DNA of 43,548 bases from Aeromicrobium sp. CnD17-E. GTDB taxonomy: Bacteria; Actinomycetota; Actinomycetes; Propionibacteriales; Nocardioidaceae. The notes below the pieces were generated by a model. The model did not search any database, was not told where the DNA came from, and saw nothing but the letters and a program-made list of their open reading frames with translations. Shown in pieces: positions 1 through 8,802 of the stretch (positions within the stretch are counted from its first letter, which is position 1; each line of letters starts with the position of its first letter). Where the stretch lies: the NCBI RefSeq assembly GCF_024124745.1, contig NZ_JAMXRU010000015.1, positions 1 to 43,548 of the forward strand. Reading direction: 5' to 3'. Made by a program: the position numbers and the translations under genes.

Positions 1-243
1 GGGCCCGCGGGTGCGGAGGTGGCGCGAGCGTCGCTGCGCGAGGGCGTCGCCGTCCTCGTCGGCGAGGTGGAGGCGGAGACGGTGGGCGGGCGGCGGGTCC
101 GTCTGCTGCCGCGACGCGACGGCGGGAGCACGGTCGTGCTCCTGCGCCCGGACGGTCATCCGCTGGTGGTGCACGAACCGGAGACGGCGCTGGCGCGAGC
201 CCTCGACGCCGCCTGCCCCCGGGTGGGGGTGCCGGTGCCGTGA
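1..243 (+). CDS. 3' end of an unidentified gene
   Basis: The reading frame is open from base 1 to a TGA at 241-243, so this is the C-terminal 80 residues of a protein that begins left of the window. It is rich in Val, Arg and Ala and ends in PRVGVPVP. I recognise no domain. It overlaps the next gene by the GTGA tetranucleotide (240-243), so it is probably co-translated with the acyltransferase that follows and belongs to the same biosynthetic operon. A Met or alternative start inside the visible part (for example around base 19) is possible but unlikely, given the open frame upstream. Function unknown. Confidence 0.6.
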   Translation, partial: GPAGAEVARASLREGVAVLVGEVEAETVGGRRVRLLPRRDGGSTVVLLRPDGHPLVVHEPETALARALDAACPRVGVPVP

Positions 244-1193
244 CGACGTTCACCTCCGCCTTCCTCTTCCCCGGTCAGGGCGCGCAGTCGGCCGGCATGG
301 GGATGCGGCTCAAGGAGCGCTTCCCCGACCTGCTCGACGACCTCTACGCCGAGGCCGACGACATCGTCGGCTACCCCCTGACCGCGCTGTGCGCCGAGGG
401 GACCCGGGCCGTGCTGCGGGACATGACCGTCACGCAACCCGCCGTCTTCCTCACGAGTCACGCCGCCAGCATCGTCGCCGACGACCTCGGGCTGCGTCCC
501 GACGTGGTGGTGGGGCACTCCCTCGGCGAGTACGCGGCGCTCGCGGCCGCCGGTGTGCTCGACTGGCGCGACGCCCTGCGGCTGGTCCACGTGCGCGGCA
601 AGCTCATGCGCAGCGTGCACCGTCGGACCGACGGCAAGATGGCGGCGGTCATCGGCGTCCCCGTCTCGGTCGTCGACGACTTCTGCGCCGACGTCCGTGC
701 GGAGCTCGGCCAGGTGGTGGAGATCGCCAACGAGAACGAGCCGACGCAGGTGGTCGTCTCCGGCGAGAGCGGCGCCGTGGACGCGCTGCTGGAACGGATC
801 GACGCCGCCGGCGCCGAGCGGACGCTCGTGCTGCGCATCGGAGGACCGGCGCACAGCAGCCTGATGGCCGACGTCAGCCGGACCTTCGAGCACGCGATCA
901 CCGCCACCTCGTTCGCTGACCCGACGCTTCCCCTCCTGTCGAGCAGCACGGCGGGCGTCGTCCCCGACGGCGCTGCGGTCCAGGCGGCGATGCGGCTGCA
1001 GCTCGTCCGCCGCGTCCGCTGGGTCGAGACCATGACGCTGCTCGTGCACTCGGGACTCCGCCGGACGCTCGAGCTGGGGCCCGGGAAGGTCCTGACCGGG
1101 ATCGTCCGGCGACAGCACCCGCAGATCACCACCTACCGCACCGAGGACGAGAAGAGTCTCGGTACCGCCGTTGAGGAGTGGTTCCATGCATGA
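240..1193 (+). CDS. Stand-alone malonyl-CoA:ACP acyltransferase (FabD/AT type), first of three
   Basis: A 317-residue protein of the FabD/acyltransferase fold, which moves a malonyl-type extender unit from CoA to an acyl carrier protein. Visible signatures are the N-terminal PGQGAQ oxyanion loop (11-16), the nucleophile motif GHSLGE with Ser94, Arg119 in HVRGKLM that normally holds the extender carboxylate, and the catalytic His205 in GPAHSSLM. The His-flanking residues differ from the GAFH of usual malonyl enzymes, so substrate choice is open. It starts at GTG 240 inside the stop of the preceding gene and overlaps the carboxyltransferase start by 8 bp. Being discrete and accompanied by two more acyltransferases, it more likely serves a secondary-metabolite synthase than primary fatty-acid synthesis. 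Family is clear; pathway is inferred. Confidence 0.88.
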   Translation: MTTFTSAFLFPGQGAQSAGMGMRLKERFPDLLDDLYAEADDIVGYPLTALCAEGTRAVLRDMTVTQPAVFLTSHAASIVADDLGLRPDVVVGHSLGEYAALAAAGVLDWRDALRLVHVRGKLMRSVHRRTDGKMAAVIGVPVSVVDDFCADVRAELGQVVEIANENEPTQVVVSGESGAVDALLERIDAAGAERTLVLRIGGPAHSSLMADVSRTFEHAITATSFADPTLPLLSSSTAGVVPDGAAVQAAMRLQLVRRVRWVETMTLLVHSGLRRTLELGPGKVLTGIVRRQHPQITTYRTEDEKSLGTAVEEWFHA

Positions 1194-2760
1194 CGTCCCG
1201 ATGGGCGCCGACATGCGCGTCCAGGTGAAGGCGCTCGACAAGCTGCGGCAGGAGGCGCGCGGCGACCACGACGAGATCGGGACCCGACGCCAGCACGAGA
1301 AGGGCAAGCTGACCGTCCGGGAGCGGATCGACCTGCTCTTCGACCCGGGCAGCTTCGTCGAGATCGACACCTTCCGCCGGCACCGGTCGACCAGCCTCGG
1401 ACTCGCGGACAAGAAGCCGCTCACCGACGGCGTCGTGACGGGATGGGGCGACATCCACGGTCGCCGGGTCTTCGTCTACGCCCACGACTTCCGGATCTTC
1501 GGCGGCTCCCTCGGCGAGGAGCACGCGAAGAAGATCCAGAAGGTCCTCGACCTGGCCCTCAGGGCCAGGTGCCCGGTGATCTCGCTCAACGACGGGGCCG
1601 GGGCGCGCATCCAGGAGGGCGTCGCGGCGCTCGCCGGCTACGGGGGGATCTTCACCCGCATCGTCAAGGCGTCCGGCGTCGTCCCCCAGATCAGCGTGAT
1701 GCTCGGGCCGTGCGCGGGTGGTGCGGCCTACGCGCCGGCGCTGACCGACTTCGTCTTCATGGTCGACGGCTCCTCGCAGATGTTCGTGACCGGTCCCGAC
1801 GTCATCAAGGCGGTCACCGGCGAGCTGATCTCCCAGGACCAGCTCGGCGGTGCGCGGGTCCACTGCGAGACGTCGGGCGTCGCGCACGGCTTCTACGACG
1901 ACGAGCGCACCTGCCTGGAGGAGGTGCGGTACCTGGTGTCGATGCTGCCGCAGAACAGCTCCAGCGCGCCGACCCCGTACGTGCTGGAGGACCCGGTGGA
2001 CCGGGAGTCCCCCGAGCTGCTGGACCTCGTCCCCACCAGTCCGACGGCGAGCTACGACATGCGCGACGTCATCGAGTGCCTCGTCGACGACGGCGAGCTC
2101 TTCGAGGTGCACGCGCACTGGGCGCGCAACATCGTCTGCTGCCTCGCCCGGATGGGTGGTCGGGTCGTGGGCATCGTCGCGAACCAGCCGCAGGTGCTGG
2201 CCGGCGCGCTCGACATCGACGCCTCGGACAAGGGGGCCCGGTTCGTGCAGATGTGCGACTCCTTCCGGATCCCGCTGCTCACCCTCGTCGACGTCCCCGG
2301 CTTCCTGCCGGGTGTGCACCAGGAGCACCACGGCCTGATCCGGCACGGCGCGAAGCTGCTCTACGCCTACTGCAACGCCACCGTCCCTCGGGTCTCGGTG
2401 GTCGTGCGCAAGGCGTACGGCGGAGCGTTCATCGTGATGGACTCCCAGTCCGTCGGGGCGGACGTCGCGCTGGCCTGGCCGACGAACGAGGTCGCGGTCA
2501 TGGGCCCCGACGCCGCGGCCAACGTCATCTTCCGGCGCGAGATCGCGGCGGCCGACGACGGCGTGGGCGAGCACCGGCGCCGGGTGGAGCAGTACCGGGA
2601 GGAGTTCATGCACCCCTTCTACGCCGCCGAGCGCGGCCTCGTGGAGGACGTGATCGACCCGGCGCACACGCGGCGGATCGTCATCGACTGCTTCCGCTCG
2701 CTCGCCGGCGAGACGGACCTCGGTGTGCCGGCCTCCGCGCACGGGAACCCGCCGACATGA
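1186..2760 (+). CDS. Acyl-CoA carboxylase carboxyltransferase (beta) subunit
   Basis: A 524-residue carboxyltransferase of the PccB/AccD family. It transfers CO2 from carboxybiotin to acetyl-CoA or propionyl-CoA, giving malonyl- or methylmalonyl-CoA. The length is that of a full beta subunit. Family landmarks include the N-terminal KGKLTVRERIDLLFDPGSF stretch, the glycine-rich GPCAGGAAYAPALTDF oxyanion region, VTGPDVIKAVTGE, and the C-terminal KAYGGAFIVMDSQS. I chose ATG 1186 rather than the upstream TTG 1171, because it follows GAGGAG at 1173-1178 and yields the usual short N-terminus. It lies between two acyltransferases, with an 8-bp overlap upstream and an ATGA overlap downstream, so it probably supplies their extender CoA. 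The biotinylated alpha subunit is not in the window and must come from elsewhere. Acetyl versus propionyl preference cannot be read here. Confidence 0.92.
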   Translation: MHDVPMGADMRVQVKALDKLRQEARGDHDEIGTRRQHEKGKLTVRERIDLLFDPGSFVEIDTFRRHRSTSLGLADKKPLTDGVVTGWGDIHGRRVFVYAHDFRIFGGSLGEEHAKKIQKVLDLALRARCPVISLNDGAGARIQEGVAALAGYGGIFTRIVKASGVVPQISVMLGPCAGGAAYAPALTDFVFMVDGSSQMFVTGPDVIKAVTGELISQDQLGGARVHCETSGVAHGFYDDERTCLEEVRYLVSMLPQNSSSAPTPYVLEDPVDRESPELLDLVPTSPTASYDMRDVIECLVDDGELFEVHAHWARNIVCCLARMGGRVVGIVANQPQVLAGALDIDASDKGARFVQMCDSFRIPLLTLVDVPGFLPGVHQEHHGLIRHGAKLLYAYCNATVPRVSVVVRKAYGGAFIVMDSQSVGADVALAWPTNEVAVMGPDAAANVIFRREIAAADDGVGEHRRRVEQYREEFMHPFYAAERGLVEDVIDPAHTRRIVIDCFRSLAGETDLGVPASAHGNPPT

Positions 2761-3722
2761 GCGAGGTCGTGTTCATGTTCCCCGGCCAAGGGAGCCAGTT
2801 CGCGGGCATGGCGACCTCCCTGCGCGAGGACCGGCGCTTCGACCGGGCGATGGACGACTGCCTCGAGGCGCTCGGTGAGGTGGGGCACCGATGCGCAACG
2901 GCGTGGACGTCGGGTGATCCCGACCTGGTGGACGTGGGGAGCATCTCCCAACCCCTGCTCATGGCCGTCGGGACGGCGATGGCCGCGTGCGCCGAGGACG
3001 CCCTCGGTCGTCCGGCGGACATCGTCGTCGGCCACAGCATCGGGGAGATCGCCGCGGCCCACCACGCCGGCGTCCTCGACCTGCGCGCGACCGGCACGGT
3101 CTGCGCCGAACGGGCGAGACTCCTGGACGAGGGGCCGCGGGGACGACTGATCGGGGTGGCGGGCACGTGCGAGGCGGTGGGCGACGCGCTGACCGGCCTG
3201 CCCGAACCGGTGTGCATCGCAGCGGTGAACGGACCACGGCAGGTGGTCGTCGCCGCGCCCGAGCACCTGGTCTCGGCGGCCCGCGCCGCGCTGCGCACGG
3301 CAGGTCTCGCCACGATGCTCGCGGGGGCGACGGAGCCGTTCCACAGCCCGGTGATGGGGGAGGTCGCACGGCGCTTCACCGCGGCCCTGGCGGGCGTGCC
3401 GCTGGCGCTGGCCGCTCGCTCACGCATGGTCTCCTCGCTCACCGCGGCCGACCTGCAGGACGTCGAGGCCGTCGACCCCGCCTTCTGGGGAATGCAGCTC
3501 GCGCGGCGCATCCGCTTCTGGGACGCCATGCGCCACCTCGACGCGCCGGGGCGGGTGTTCGTCGAGACCGGCCCCGGGCGCGTGCTGTCCGGTGCCGCCC
3601 GCCAGCTGACGTCGGTGCGCGAGGGCACCTCGCGCGTCGTGACCATGTTCCCTTCGAGCCGCACCGACCGCAGTGGCGCGGCGTGGCGCGAGAGCCTGAC
3701 GACGCTCGCCGGGCTGGGCTAG
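2757..3722 (+). CDS. Stand-alone acyltransferase (FabD/AT type), second of three
   Basis: A 321-residue acyltransferase. It has PGQGSQ near the N-terminus (9-14), the nucleophile motif GHSIGE with Ser94, an Arg in the extender-binding position (Arg119 in CAERARLL), and His196 in TEPFHSPVM. These differ from the first acyltransferase, so this is a divergent paralogue and not a recent duplicate. The ATG overlaps the carboxyltransferase stop as ATGA, which sets the start. The stop (3720-3722) shares the tetranucleotide CTAG with the stop of the convergent TetR gene, so no room remains for a terminator between them. Roles seen for paired acyltransferases in trans-AT systems are extender loading and acyl hydrolysis (proofreading). 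Which applies here cannot be told from sequence alone. Confidence 0.87.
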   Translation: MSEVVFMFPGQGSQFAGMATSLREDRRFDRAMDDCLEALGEVGHRCATAWTSGDPDLVDVGSISQPLLMAVGTAMAACAEDALGRPADIVVGHSIGEIAAAHHAGVLDLRATGTVCAERARLLDEGPRGRLIGVAGTCEAVGDALTGLPEPVCIAAVNGPRQVVVAAPEHLVSAARAALRTAGLATMLAGATEPFHSPVMGEVARRFTAALAGVPLALAARSRMVSSLTAADLQDVEAVDPAFWGMQLARRIRFWDAMRHLDAPGRVFVETGPGRVLSGAARQLTSVREGTSRVVTMFPSSRTDRSGAAWRESLTTLAGLG

Positions 3723-4291
3723 GGGTGCAGGAGCGTGGCGACCATGGGAGACGCGACCTCGACGATGCGGTCGATGTCGGCGTCGGTGAGGTCCGGCAGT
3801 CCGATGATGTGCCGACCGCTCGCCAGGCCCATCATGATGGCGGAGAAGATCGCCGCGCGCAGGCGGGCCTCGTCGGCGTCGATGTGCCGCTCGATGACGT
3901 CGATCGACGCGCGGGTCATGTGCTCGCGGAGCATGCTCGCGGCCATCTCGCTCGTCATGCTGGTGCGGAGCAGGACGGCCATCGGCGAGTGCGGGTCGGT
4001 CTCCCACATGCGCAGCATCGTGGAGACGTACCGGTGCGCCGACTCCTCGCGACCCTCCGTCGTCAGTGCGTCGATCGGGATGTCCCACGTCACGCACTCG
4101 CGGAACAGGTTCTCCTTGGTGCCGAAGTACTTCATCACGGAGGACTTGTCGATCTCCGCCTCGTCGGCCACGCGACGGATCGTCGTCCGCTCGTACCCGT
4201 GCGTGGCGAAGCACCGACGCGCGCTGTCGAGGATTCGCTGCCGTGTCAGTCCTCCCTTGGAGGTCGGACTGAGTGGTGCGATCTTCTCCAT
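3719..4291 (-). CDS. TetR/AcrR-family transcriptional regulator
   Basis: A 190-residue TetR-type repressor. The N-terminal helix-turn-helix spans about residues 15-60 (ILDSARRCFATHGYERTTIR followed by VADEAEIDKSSVMKYFGTKE), matching the Tet_N pattern. The remainder is the alpha-helical ligand and dimerisation domain. It is transcribed away from the flavin-oxidase operon, and its stop overlaps the stop of the second acyltransferase. By usual TetR logic it should bind in the 178-bp divergent region and control itself and the 4470-8802 operon. No convincing long palindrome is visible there, so its operator is not assigned. The ligand is unknown but is plausibly the cluster product or an intermediate. 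Confidence 0.88.
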   Translation of the reverse strand: MEKIAPLSPTSKGGLTRQRILDSARRCFATHGYERTTIRRVADEAEIDKSSVMKYFGTKENLFRECVTWDIPIDALTTEGREESAHRYVSTMLRMWETDPHSPMAVLLRTSMTSEMAASMLREHMTRASIDVIERHIDADEARLRAAIFSAIMMGLASGRHIIGLPDLTDADIDRIVEVASPMVATLLHP

Positions 4292-4469
4292 GGCGTCCCA
4301 TCGACTCGACTCAACGGCTCCCGCAGCGCGGAAATGTTATCGCGGCCCATTGTGGCCCGCGCGGACCAGTGAAAGTATACAAGCGTTGCCCTCGCCGTTC
4401 GTCGCTCCCTCGCGCAGCACCGGGAGCGGCTCGTATCGGCCTGCACCGGCCGGACAAGGAGACCCACCG
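4292..4469. promoter_or_regulatory. Divergent control region between tetR and the flavin-oxidase operon
   Basis: This 178-bp noncoding stretch is less GC-rich than its surroundings around 4330-4390. It contains the short palindrome GTATAC near 4374 and a ribosome-binding site AAGGAG just before ATG 4470. It must carry promoters for both directions. I could not pick a convincing -35/-10 pair or a TetR-type dyad by eye. Confidence 0.4.
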
Positions 4470-6218
4470 ATGGACCCGATCGAGAAGACCCCCGTCGGCA
4501 CCTGGAAGGGTGTCGCGCCGCACGACGGCCGTGAGGACGCGTTCCTCCTGTCGTTCGCCGACGACGGCACCGTGGCCCTGCGGACCCCGGCGAGCGAGGG
4601 GCACGGCGCCTGGACGTCGCGAGCCGGAGGGTTCTCGTACACGCTCGTCGAGACCCTCTTCGACCGCGAGCACCCGGTCCAGGTGCACATCGCCGTCGAC
4701 GCCGTGATCGACGGCGAGACGTACCGGGGCAGCGGCACGGCCGAGGTCCAGGTCGCCGGCCGGACGGTCGCCTCGACGACGACGGACTTCGTCGCGTCGA
4801 GGACGGGGTCGGGGGTGGCGCCGTGGCACGTCGTCGCCCCGGGCCCGGGGTACCTGCGCGCGGACCTCGACACGACGGTCGCGGCGTTCGCGGCGCTGTC
4901 GGAGCCGATCGCGACCCTCGTGCCGCAGACCGACGAGGACTGGCGCGGGTGGAACCTGACCCTCGACGTCCCGCCGGCCCTCGTCGTGCGCCCGCGGGAC
5001 GGGCGCCAGGTCGCCACGGCACTGCGCGTGGCCGACGACCACGGCTGGCCCGTCGCCGTGCAGGCGACCGGGCACGGCGCCTCGGTCGAGCTCGGACGCT
5101 CGATCCTGCTGGACCTGTCCGGGCTCGACGACGTCGAGCTGCGACCCGACACGGTCGTCGTCGGCGCGGGAGTCCGCTGGCGCGACGTCCTGCCGACCGT
5201 CGTCGCAGCCGGACGGATCGCGCTCTGCGGCTCCTCGCCCGACGTCGGCGTCGCGGGCTACCTCTCCGGGGGAGGCCTCCCCGTCCTCGCCCGCAGCCAC
5301 GGAATGGCGGCCGACACGGTGCGGTCGCTGGAGGTGGCGACGGTCGACGGCGAGCTCCGCGTCTGCTCGCCGTCGCAGCAGCCCGACCTGTTCGCCGCAT
5401 CGCTCGGAGGCCGGGGCAACGCCGGGGTGATCGTGTCGGCCGAGATCGCCACCCCGGTGCTCGCGTCCTTCGTCGGCGGCAACCTCACGTTCGGGGAGGA
5501 GGACGTCGACGAAGCCATCCGCACGTGGGCCGCCTGGAGCCGAGACCTGCCGCAGGAGATGAGCTCCTCGCTCGTCGTGCTCCGCTTCCCCGACCTGCCG
5601 CAGACGCCGCCGGAGAAGCGCAACCGCTACTTCGTCCAGGTCCGGGTGGCCTACGTCGGGTCCCTCGACGCGGCCGACGCGCTCCTGAAGCCGCTGCGCG
5701 CCCTGACGGTGGAGGCCGACACGGTCGGGCCGATGCCCTACGACCAGATCGGCCAGGTCTACCTCGACCCGCCGCGGGCCACCCCGGCGTGGATCGAGAC
5801 CCGGGTGCTCGACGAGCTTCCCGACGAGGCGGTCGAGGCCCTCGTGTCCGTCGCCGGGCAGCACGCGACGCTTCCCTTCGGCGGGGTCGAGCTGCGGCAG
5901 CTGGGCGGCGTGCTTGCCTCGACCGCGTCGGTGTCGACGGCCAGCCACGCCCGCGAGGGCTACCAGCTGTTCGTGACCAACCCGGCGTTCGAGGACCGTC
6001 GCGAGGAGGTCTTCGCGGCGCAGCGCTCGGTGCTCGACGCGCTGGCGCCGTGGCTGCCCGAGAAGGCGCTGCCCGGCTTCCTGTTCAGCAAGGACCAGAC
6101 ACGTCGTCGGGTCCGACGTGCCTACGACGACGCCGACTGGGAGGCGCTGTGCGCGGCCAAGGAGACCTACGACCCCATGAACGTGCTCCGGGTGAACCAC
6201 AACATCAGCCGGGGCTGA
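4470..6218 (+). CDS. FAD-linked oxidase, berberine-bridge-like, with an extra N-terminal domain
   Basis: A 582-residue oxidase. Residues about 1-115 form a small beta-rich domain that is not part of the usual family. It is followed by an FAD_binding_4 (PCMH) domain with VRPRDGRQVATALRVADDHG and AVQATGHGAS, where the His fits the 8-alpha-histidyl FAD attachment site. The berberine-bridge C-terminal segment ends YDPMNVLRVNHNIS. The position that usually carries the second, cysteinyl FAD link reads GSSPDVGVAGY with Ser, so only a single covalent bond is expected. Such enzymes perform two-electron oxidations in polyketide and alkaloid tailoring. The start is ATG 4470, because AAGGAG precedes it at a good distance; the open frame further upstream overlaps tetR antisense. 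It heads an operon with three more redox genes. Substrate unknown. Confidence 0.86.
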   Translation: MDPIEKTPVGTWKGVAPHDGREDAFLLSFADDGTVALRTPASEGHGAWTSRAGGFSYTLVETLFDREHPVQVHIAVDAVIDGETYRGSGTAEVQVAGRTVASTTTDFVASRTGSGVAPWHVVAPGPGYLRADLDTTVAAFAALSEPIATLVPQTDEDWRGWNLTLDVPPALVVRPRDGRQVATALRVADDHGWPVAVQATGHGASVELGRSILLDLSGLDDVELRPDTVVVGAGVRWRDVLPTVVAAGRIALCGSSPDVGVAGYLSGGGLPVLARSHGMAADTVRSLEVATVDGELRVCSPSQQPDLFAASLGGRGNAGVIVSAEIATPVLASFVGGNLTFGEEDVDEAIRTWAAWSRDLPQEMSSSLVVLRFPDLPQTPPEKRNRYFVQVRVAYVGSLDAADALLKPLRALTVEADTVGPMPYDQIGQVYLDPPRATPAWIETRVLDELPDEAVEALVSVAGQHATLPFGGVELRQLGGVLASTASVSTASHAREGYQLFVTNPAFEDRREEVFAAQRSVLDALAPWLPEKALPGFLFSKDQTRRRVRRAYDDADWEALCAAKETYDPMNVLRVNHNISRG

Positions 6219-6261
6219 GCCGGACCGGAACCGCCGGGCCGAGGACGAAGGAGTGAGCGAG

Positions 6262-7344
6262 ATGACGATGAGTGTGACGAGGCAGGACGCGGCGGCCGAG
6301 GCCGACCGCGAAGGTCGACTCCCCGACGCGACGTACACGCGGCTCGTCGAGGACGGATTCGCCCGGTGGTTCGTCCCGACGGACCGAGGCGGCGACGAGC
6401 GCAGCTTCGAGGACCTGCTCGAGGCCGTGAGCAGCCTGGGGGAGGACTGCACCTCGACCGCGTGGATCGCCTCCCTGACGGCCTTCGGTGGACGCTACGT
6501 CCGATGTCTGTCTCCCCAGGCCCAGCAGGACGTCTGGGCCGGCGGTCCGGACGCCAGGGTCGTGGCCTCCATCAAGCCCCAGGGTCGGCTCCAGCAGGTC
6601 GACGGCGACATCGTGCTCGACGGGGTGTGGTCGTACGTCAGCGGTGTCGAGCAGAGCGACTGGGCCCTGTTGTCCACCCCGGGCGGACCGCCCGGCGCCG
6701 GACCCGCACCGATCATGGCGCTGGTGCCGAGGTCGGACTACTCGATCGTGGAGGACTGGTCGTCGTTCGGCATGCGGGCGACGGGCAGCCACTCCCTGCG
6801 GCTCGACGCCGTCCGGGTGCCGTCCCACCGCACTGCGCCTCGTGGGCCCGTGATGGCCGGGGTCCCCTGGGGGCGACCTGACCTGCCGGCGGTACCGAGC
6901 ACGGCCGTCAACGGGATCACCTTCGTCGCTCCCGCGCTCGGGGCGGCGCGGGCGGCCCTGCGCGACGTGCTCCCCGCCCTGGCGGGCCCGGTCACCGGCC
7001 CGCGTGCGCTGAGCGTCCCGTCCTACCAGGTGGAGCACGCCCGGGCGTCGGCCGAGGTCGACGCCGCGGCGCTGCTGCTGCACCGCCTCGCCGTGGGAGC
7101 GGACGCAGGCCGGGCCGACCCTGCCACGGTGGCTCGCAGTCGCCGCGACGCGACGTACGCCCTGGAGGTGCTGGTGACGGCTCTCGACCGCTGCCTGCGG
7201 GTCAGTGGCACGCGCGGCACCAGCCGGGGGACGTCCATCGAGCGACGCTGGCGTGACGTGCACTCCATCGCGTCGCACGCGGTCATGCAGTTCGAGCCGG
7301 CTGCGGTCGAGCACACCGTGCTCCTCACCCAGGAGCCGGCGTGA
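6262..7344 (+). CDS. Acyl-CoA-dehydrogenase-fold flavin monooxygenase (group D)
   Basis: A 360-residue protein with the acyl-CoA dehydrogenase fold as used by two-component flavin monooxygenases. Signs are the N-terminal helical start (RLPDATYTRLVEDGFARWFV), the middle beta domain (DGVWSYVSGVEQSDWALLST and SSFGMRATGSHSLRL), and a C-terminal four-helix region. An NADPH:FMN reductase lies two genes downstream and could supply FMNH2, which favours oxygenation over dehydrogenation. ATG 6262 is preferred over GTG 6253 because AAGGAG (6248-6253) would overlap the GTG. The stop overlaps the next gene as GTGA. Known relatives hydroxylate aromatic or polyketide intermediates. The substrate here is not predictable. 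Confidence 0.82.
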   Translation: MTMSVTRQDAAAEADREGRLPDATYTRLVEDGFARWFVPTDRGGDERSFEDLLEAVSSLGEDCTSTAWIASLTAFGGRYVRCLSPQAQQDVWAGGPDARVVASIKPQGRLQQVDGDIVLDGVWSYVSGVEQSDWALLSTPGGPPGAGPAPIMALVPRSDYSIVEDWSSFGMRATGSHSLRLDAVRVPSHRTAPRGPVMAGVPWGRPDLPAVPSTAVNGITFVAPALGAARAALRDVLPALAGPVTGPRALSVPSYQVEHARASAEVDAAALLLHRLAVGADAGRADPATVARSRRDATYALEVLVTALDRCLRVSGTRGTSRGTSIERRWRDVHSIASHAVMQFEPAAVEHTVLLTQEPA

Positions 7345-8168
7345 TCGTCGTGACCGGTGCCACCGGGACGGTCGGACGCCACGTCGCGCGCGGGCTGCAC
7401 GAGCGCGGGCACGACGTCGTGGCCGTGTCCCGCGACCCTGACCGGGCTGCGAGCCTGCTGCCGTCGGGCGTCCGCCGCGCCACGGTCGATGACGTCGACT
7501 GGTCGGCGGCCGGAGGTCTGTTCGTCAACCAGGCCGCGTTCCCCGACGGCGTCGGGGACCTGCTCGACGCGGCCGTGGCCAGGGGTCACGTCGAGCGGGT
7601 CGTGGCGCTCTCGACCTACACCGTCCTCGACGACGACCCACGCAACGCCATCGCGACGAGGCACCGCGCGATGGAGTCGTGCGTCCGGGCTGCGGGGGTG
7701 GACTGGGTGTTGCCCCGCCCGGCCGGTGGCTTTGCGAGCACGGCGCTCGAGTGGTCGAAGGAGATCCGCGAGACCCGTACGGTGCAGGCGCCGTACGGCG
7801 ACGCCGAGGGAGCGCCGATCCACGAGCAGGACATCGCCGACGTCTGCGTCGCCGGGTTCGAGGACGACACGCTCGTGGGGACCGCGCCGATGTTCAGCGG
7901 ACCGGCCTCGCTGTCCTACCGCGAGCGGGCTCGCACCATCGGGGAGGTGCTCGGCGAGCCCGTCGAGTTCATCGAGCTCGACGACGCCGCGGCCCGCGAG
8001 CGGATGACGGCCGTCGGGGTGCCACCCCATGCCGTCGAGGCCCGGCTGAGGATGTTCGCCGCGCTGGTCGGCGTCCAGCACGAGGTGCACGACTCGGCCC
8101 CGTTCACCGGTCATGCGCCCCGGACCTTCCGCGACTGGGTCGAGGACCACCGCGATGCCTTCGCCTGA
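7341..8168 (+). CDS. NmrA-like atypical short-chain NAD(P)-binding protein
   Basis: A 275-residue Rossmann protein. The N-terminus carries the dinucleotide motif VTGATGTVGRHVARGL (TGxxGxxG), followed by an Arg-containing loop (SRDPDRAAS) suggesting NADP. The later NMRPRPAG-type region reads LPRPAGGFAST, which fits the atypical SDR a5/NmrA group that lacks the classical YxxxK. It begins with GTG 7341 overlapping the monooxygenase stop and runs 14 bp into the FMN-reductase gene, so it is translationally coupled. In aromatic polyketide clusters such proteins act as ketoreductases or quinone reductases; that role is inferred. It could instead be a redox-sensing regulator. Confidence 0.8.
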   Translation: MIVVTGATGTVGRHVARGLHERGHDVVAVSRDPDRAASLLPSGVRRATVDDVDWSAAGGLFVNQAAFPDGVGDLLDAAVARGHVERVVALSTYTVLDDDPRNAIATRHRAMESCVRAAGVDWVLPRPAGGFASTALEWSKEIRETRTVQAPYGDAEGAPIHEQDIADVCVAGFEDDTLVGTAPMFSGPASLSYRERARTIGEVLGEPVEFIELDDAAARERMTAVGVPPHAVEARLRMFAALVGVQHEVHDSAPFTGHAPRTFRDWVEDHRDAFA

Positions 8169-8802
8169 GGTGCTGGTGCCGCGGCCGCCGGACGTCGTCG
8201 CGGGGACGCCGCGGGTGCTGCTGGTGGTCGGCAGCGGACGGTCGGGTCGCACCGGATCGCGCGTGGGCCGGTGGACGGCCGACCGGCTGGCGCGGGTCCT
8301 GTCCTACGAGGTCCCGTGCGTCTACACCTCCGATCTCGGCCTCGCGGACCTGCCCGTCGAGCTGCTCTCCGAGCGCGAGCGTCGCCTCGTCGACCGGACG
8401 TCGCGGCTGCTGGCCTGGGCGACGTCGGTCGTGGTGGTGACACCGGAGTACAACCGCAGCTTCCCGGCCTCGCTCAAGGCCTTCATCGACGCCCACCGCG
8501 ACGAGTGGGTGGCGACGCCCACGGCGTTCGTGAGCTACGGCGGAATCTCGCGTGGACTCCGGGCGGTCGAGCAGCTCGGCTCCGTGCTCGGCGAGCTCCA
8601 CGCCGTCCCCGTGCGCGACGGCGTCCCCCTCGACCCCGGCCAAGCGGCGGTACTCGACGTCGAGGCGGACCAGGGCGGCGCCGAGGCCGGCTTCTCCCGG
8701 ATGGTCGACCACCTGCTCTGGTGGGACGCCGCGCTCACGGCCGCGGTGCGGAGCTCTCCCCATCCCTCGTCCGCGACGGTGGGACGACGTCGATCAGGCT
8801 GA
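8155..8802 (+). CDS. NADPH-dependent FMN reductase
   Basis: A 215-residue flavodoxin-fold reductase. It has LLVVGSGRSGRTGSRVG for FMN phosphate binding near residue 27 and the family signature TPEYNRSFPASLKAFID in the middle. It reduces FMN with NAD(P)H and probably supplies FMNH2 to the group D monooxygenase encoded at 6262-7344. ATG 8155 was chosen over the upstream in-frame GTG 8113, because it gives a normal N-terminus and a 14-bp overlap with the upstream gene. The 3' end overlaps the convergent SARP gene by 9 bp (8794-8802), another sign of dense packing. Confidence 0.86.
   Translation: MPSPEVLVPRPPDVVAGTPRVLLVVGSGRSGRTGSRVGRWTADRLARVLSYEVPCVYTSDLGLADLPVELLSERERRLVDRTSRLLAWATSVVVVTPEYNRSFPASLKAFIDAHRDEWVATPTAFVSYGGISRGLRAVEQLGSVLGELHAVPVRDGVPLDPGQAAVLDVEADQGGAEAGFSRMVDHLLWWDAALTAAVRSSPHPSSATVGRRRSG

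Noticed and set aside
156-3664. Long minus-strand open frames opposite the acyltransferases and carboxyltransferase
   Set aside because: They are antisense to clear enzymes, have low-complexity composition and match no family.
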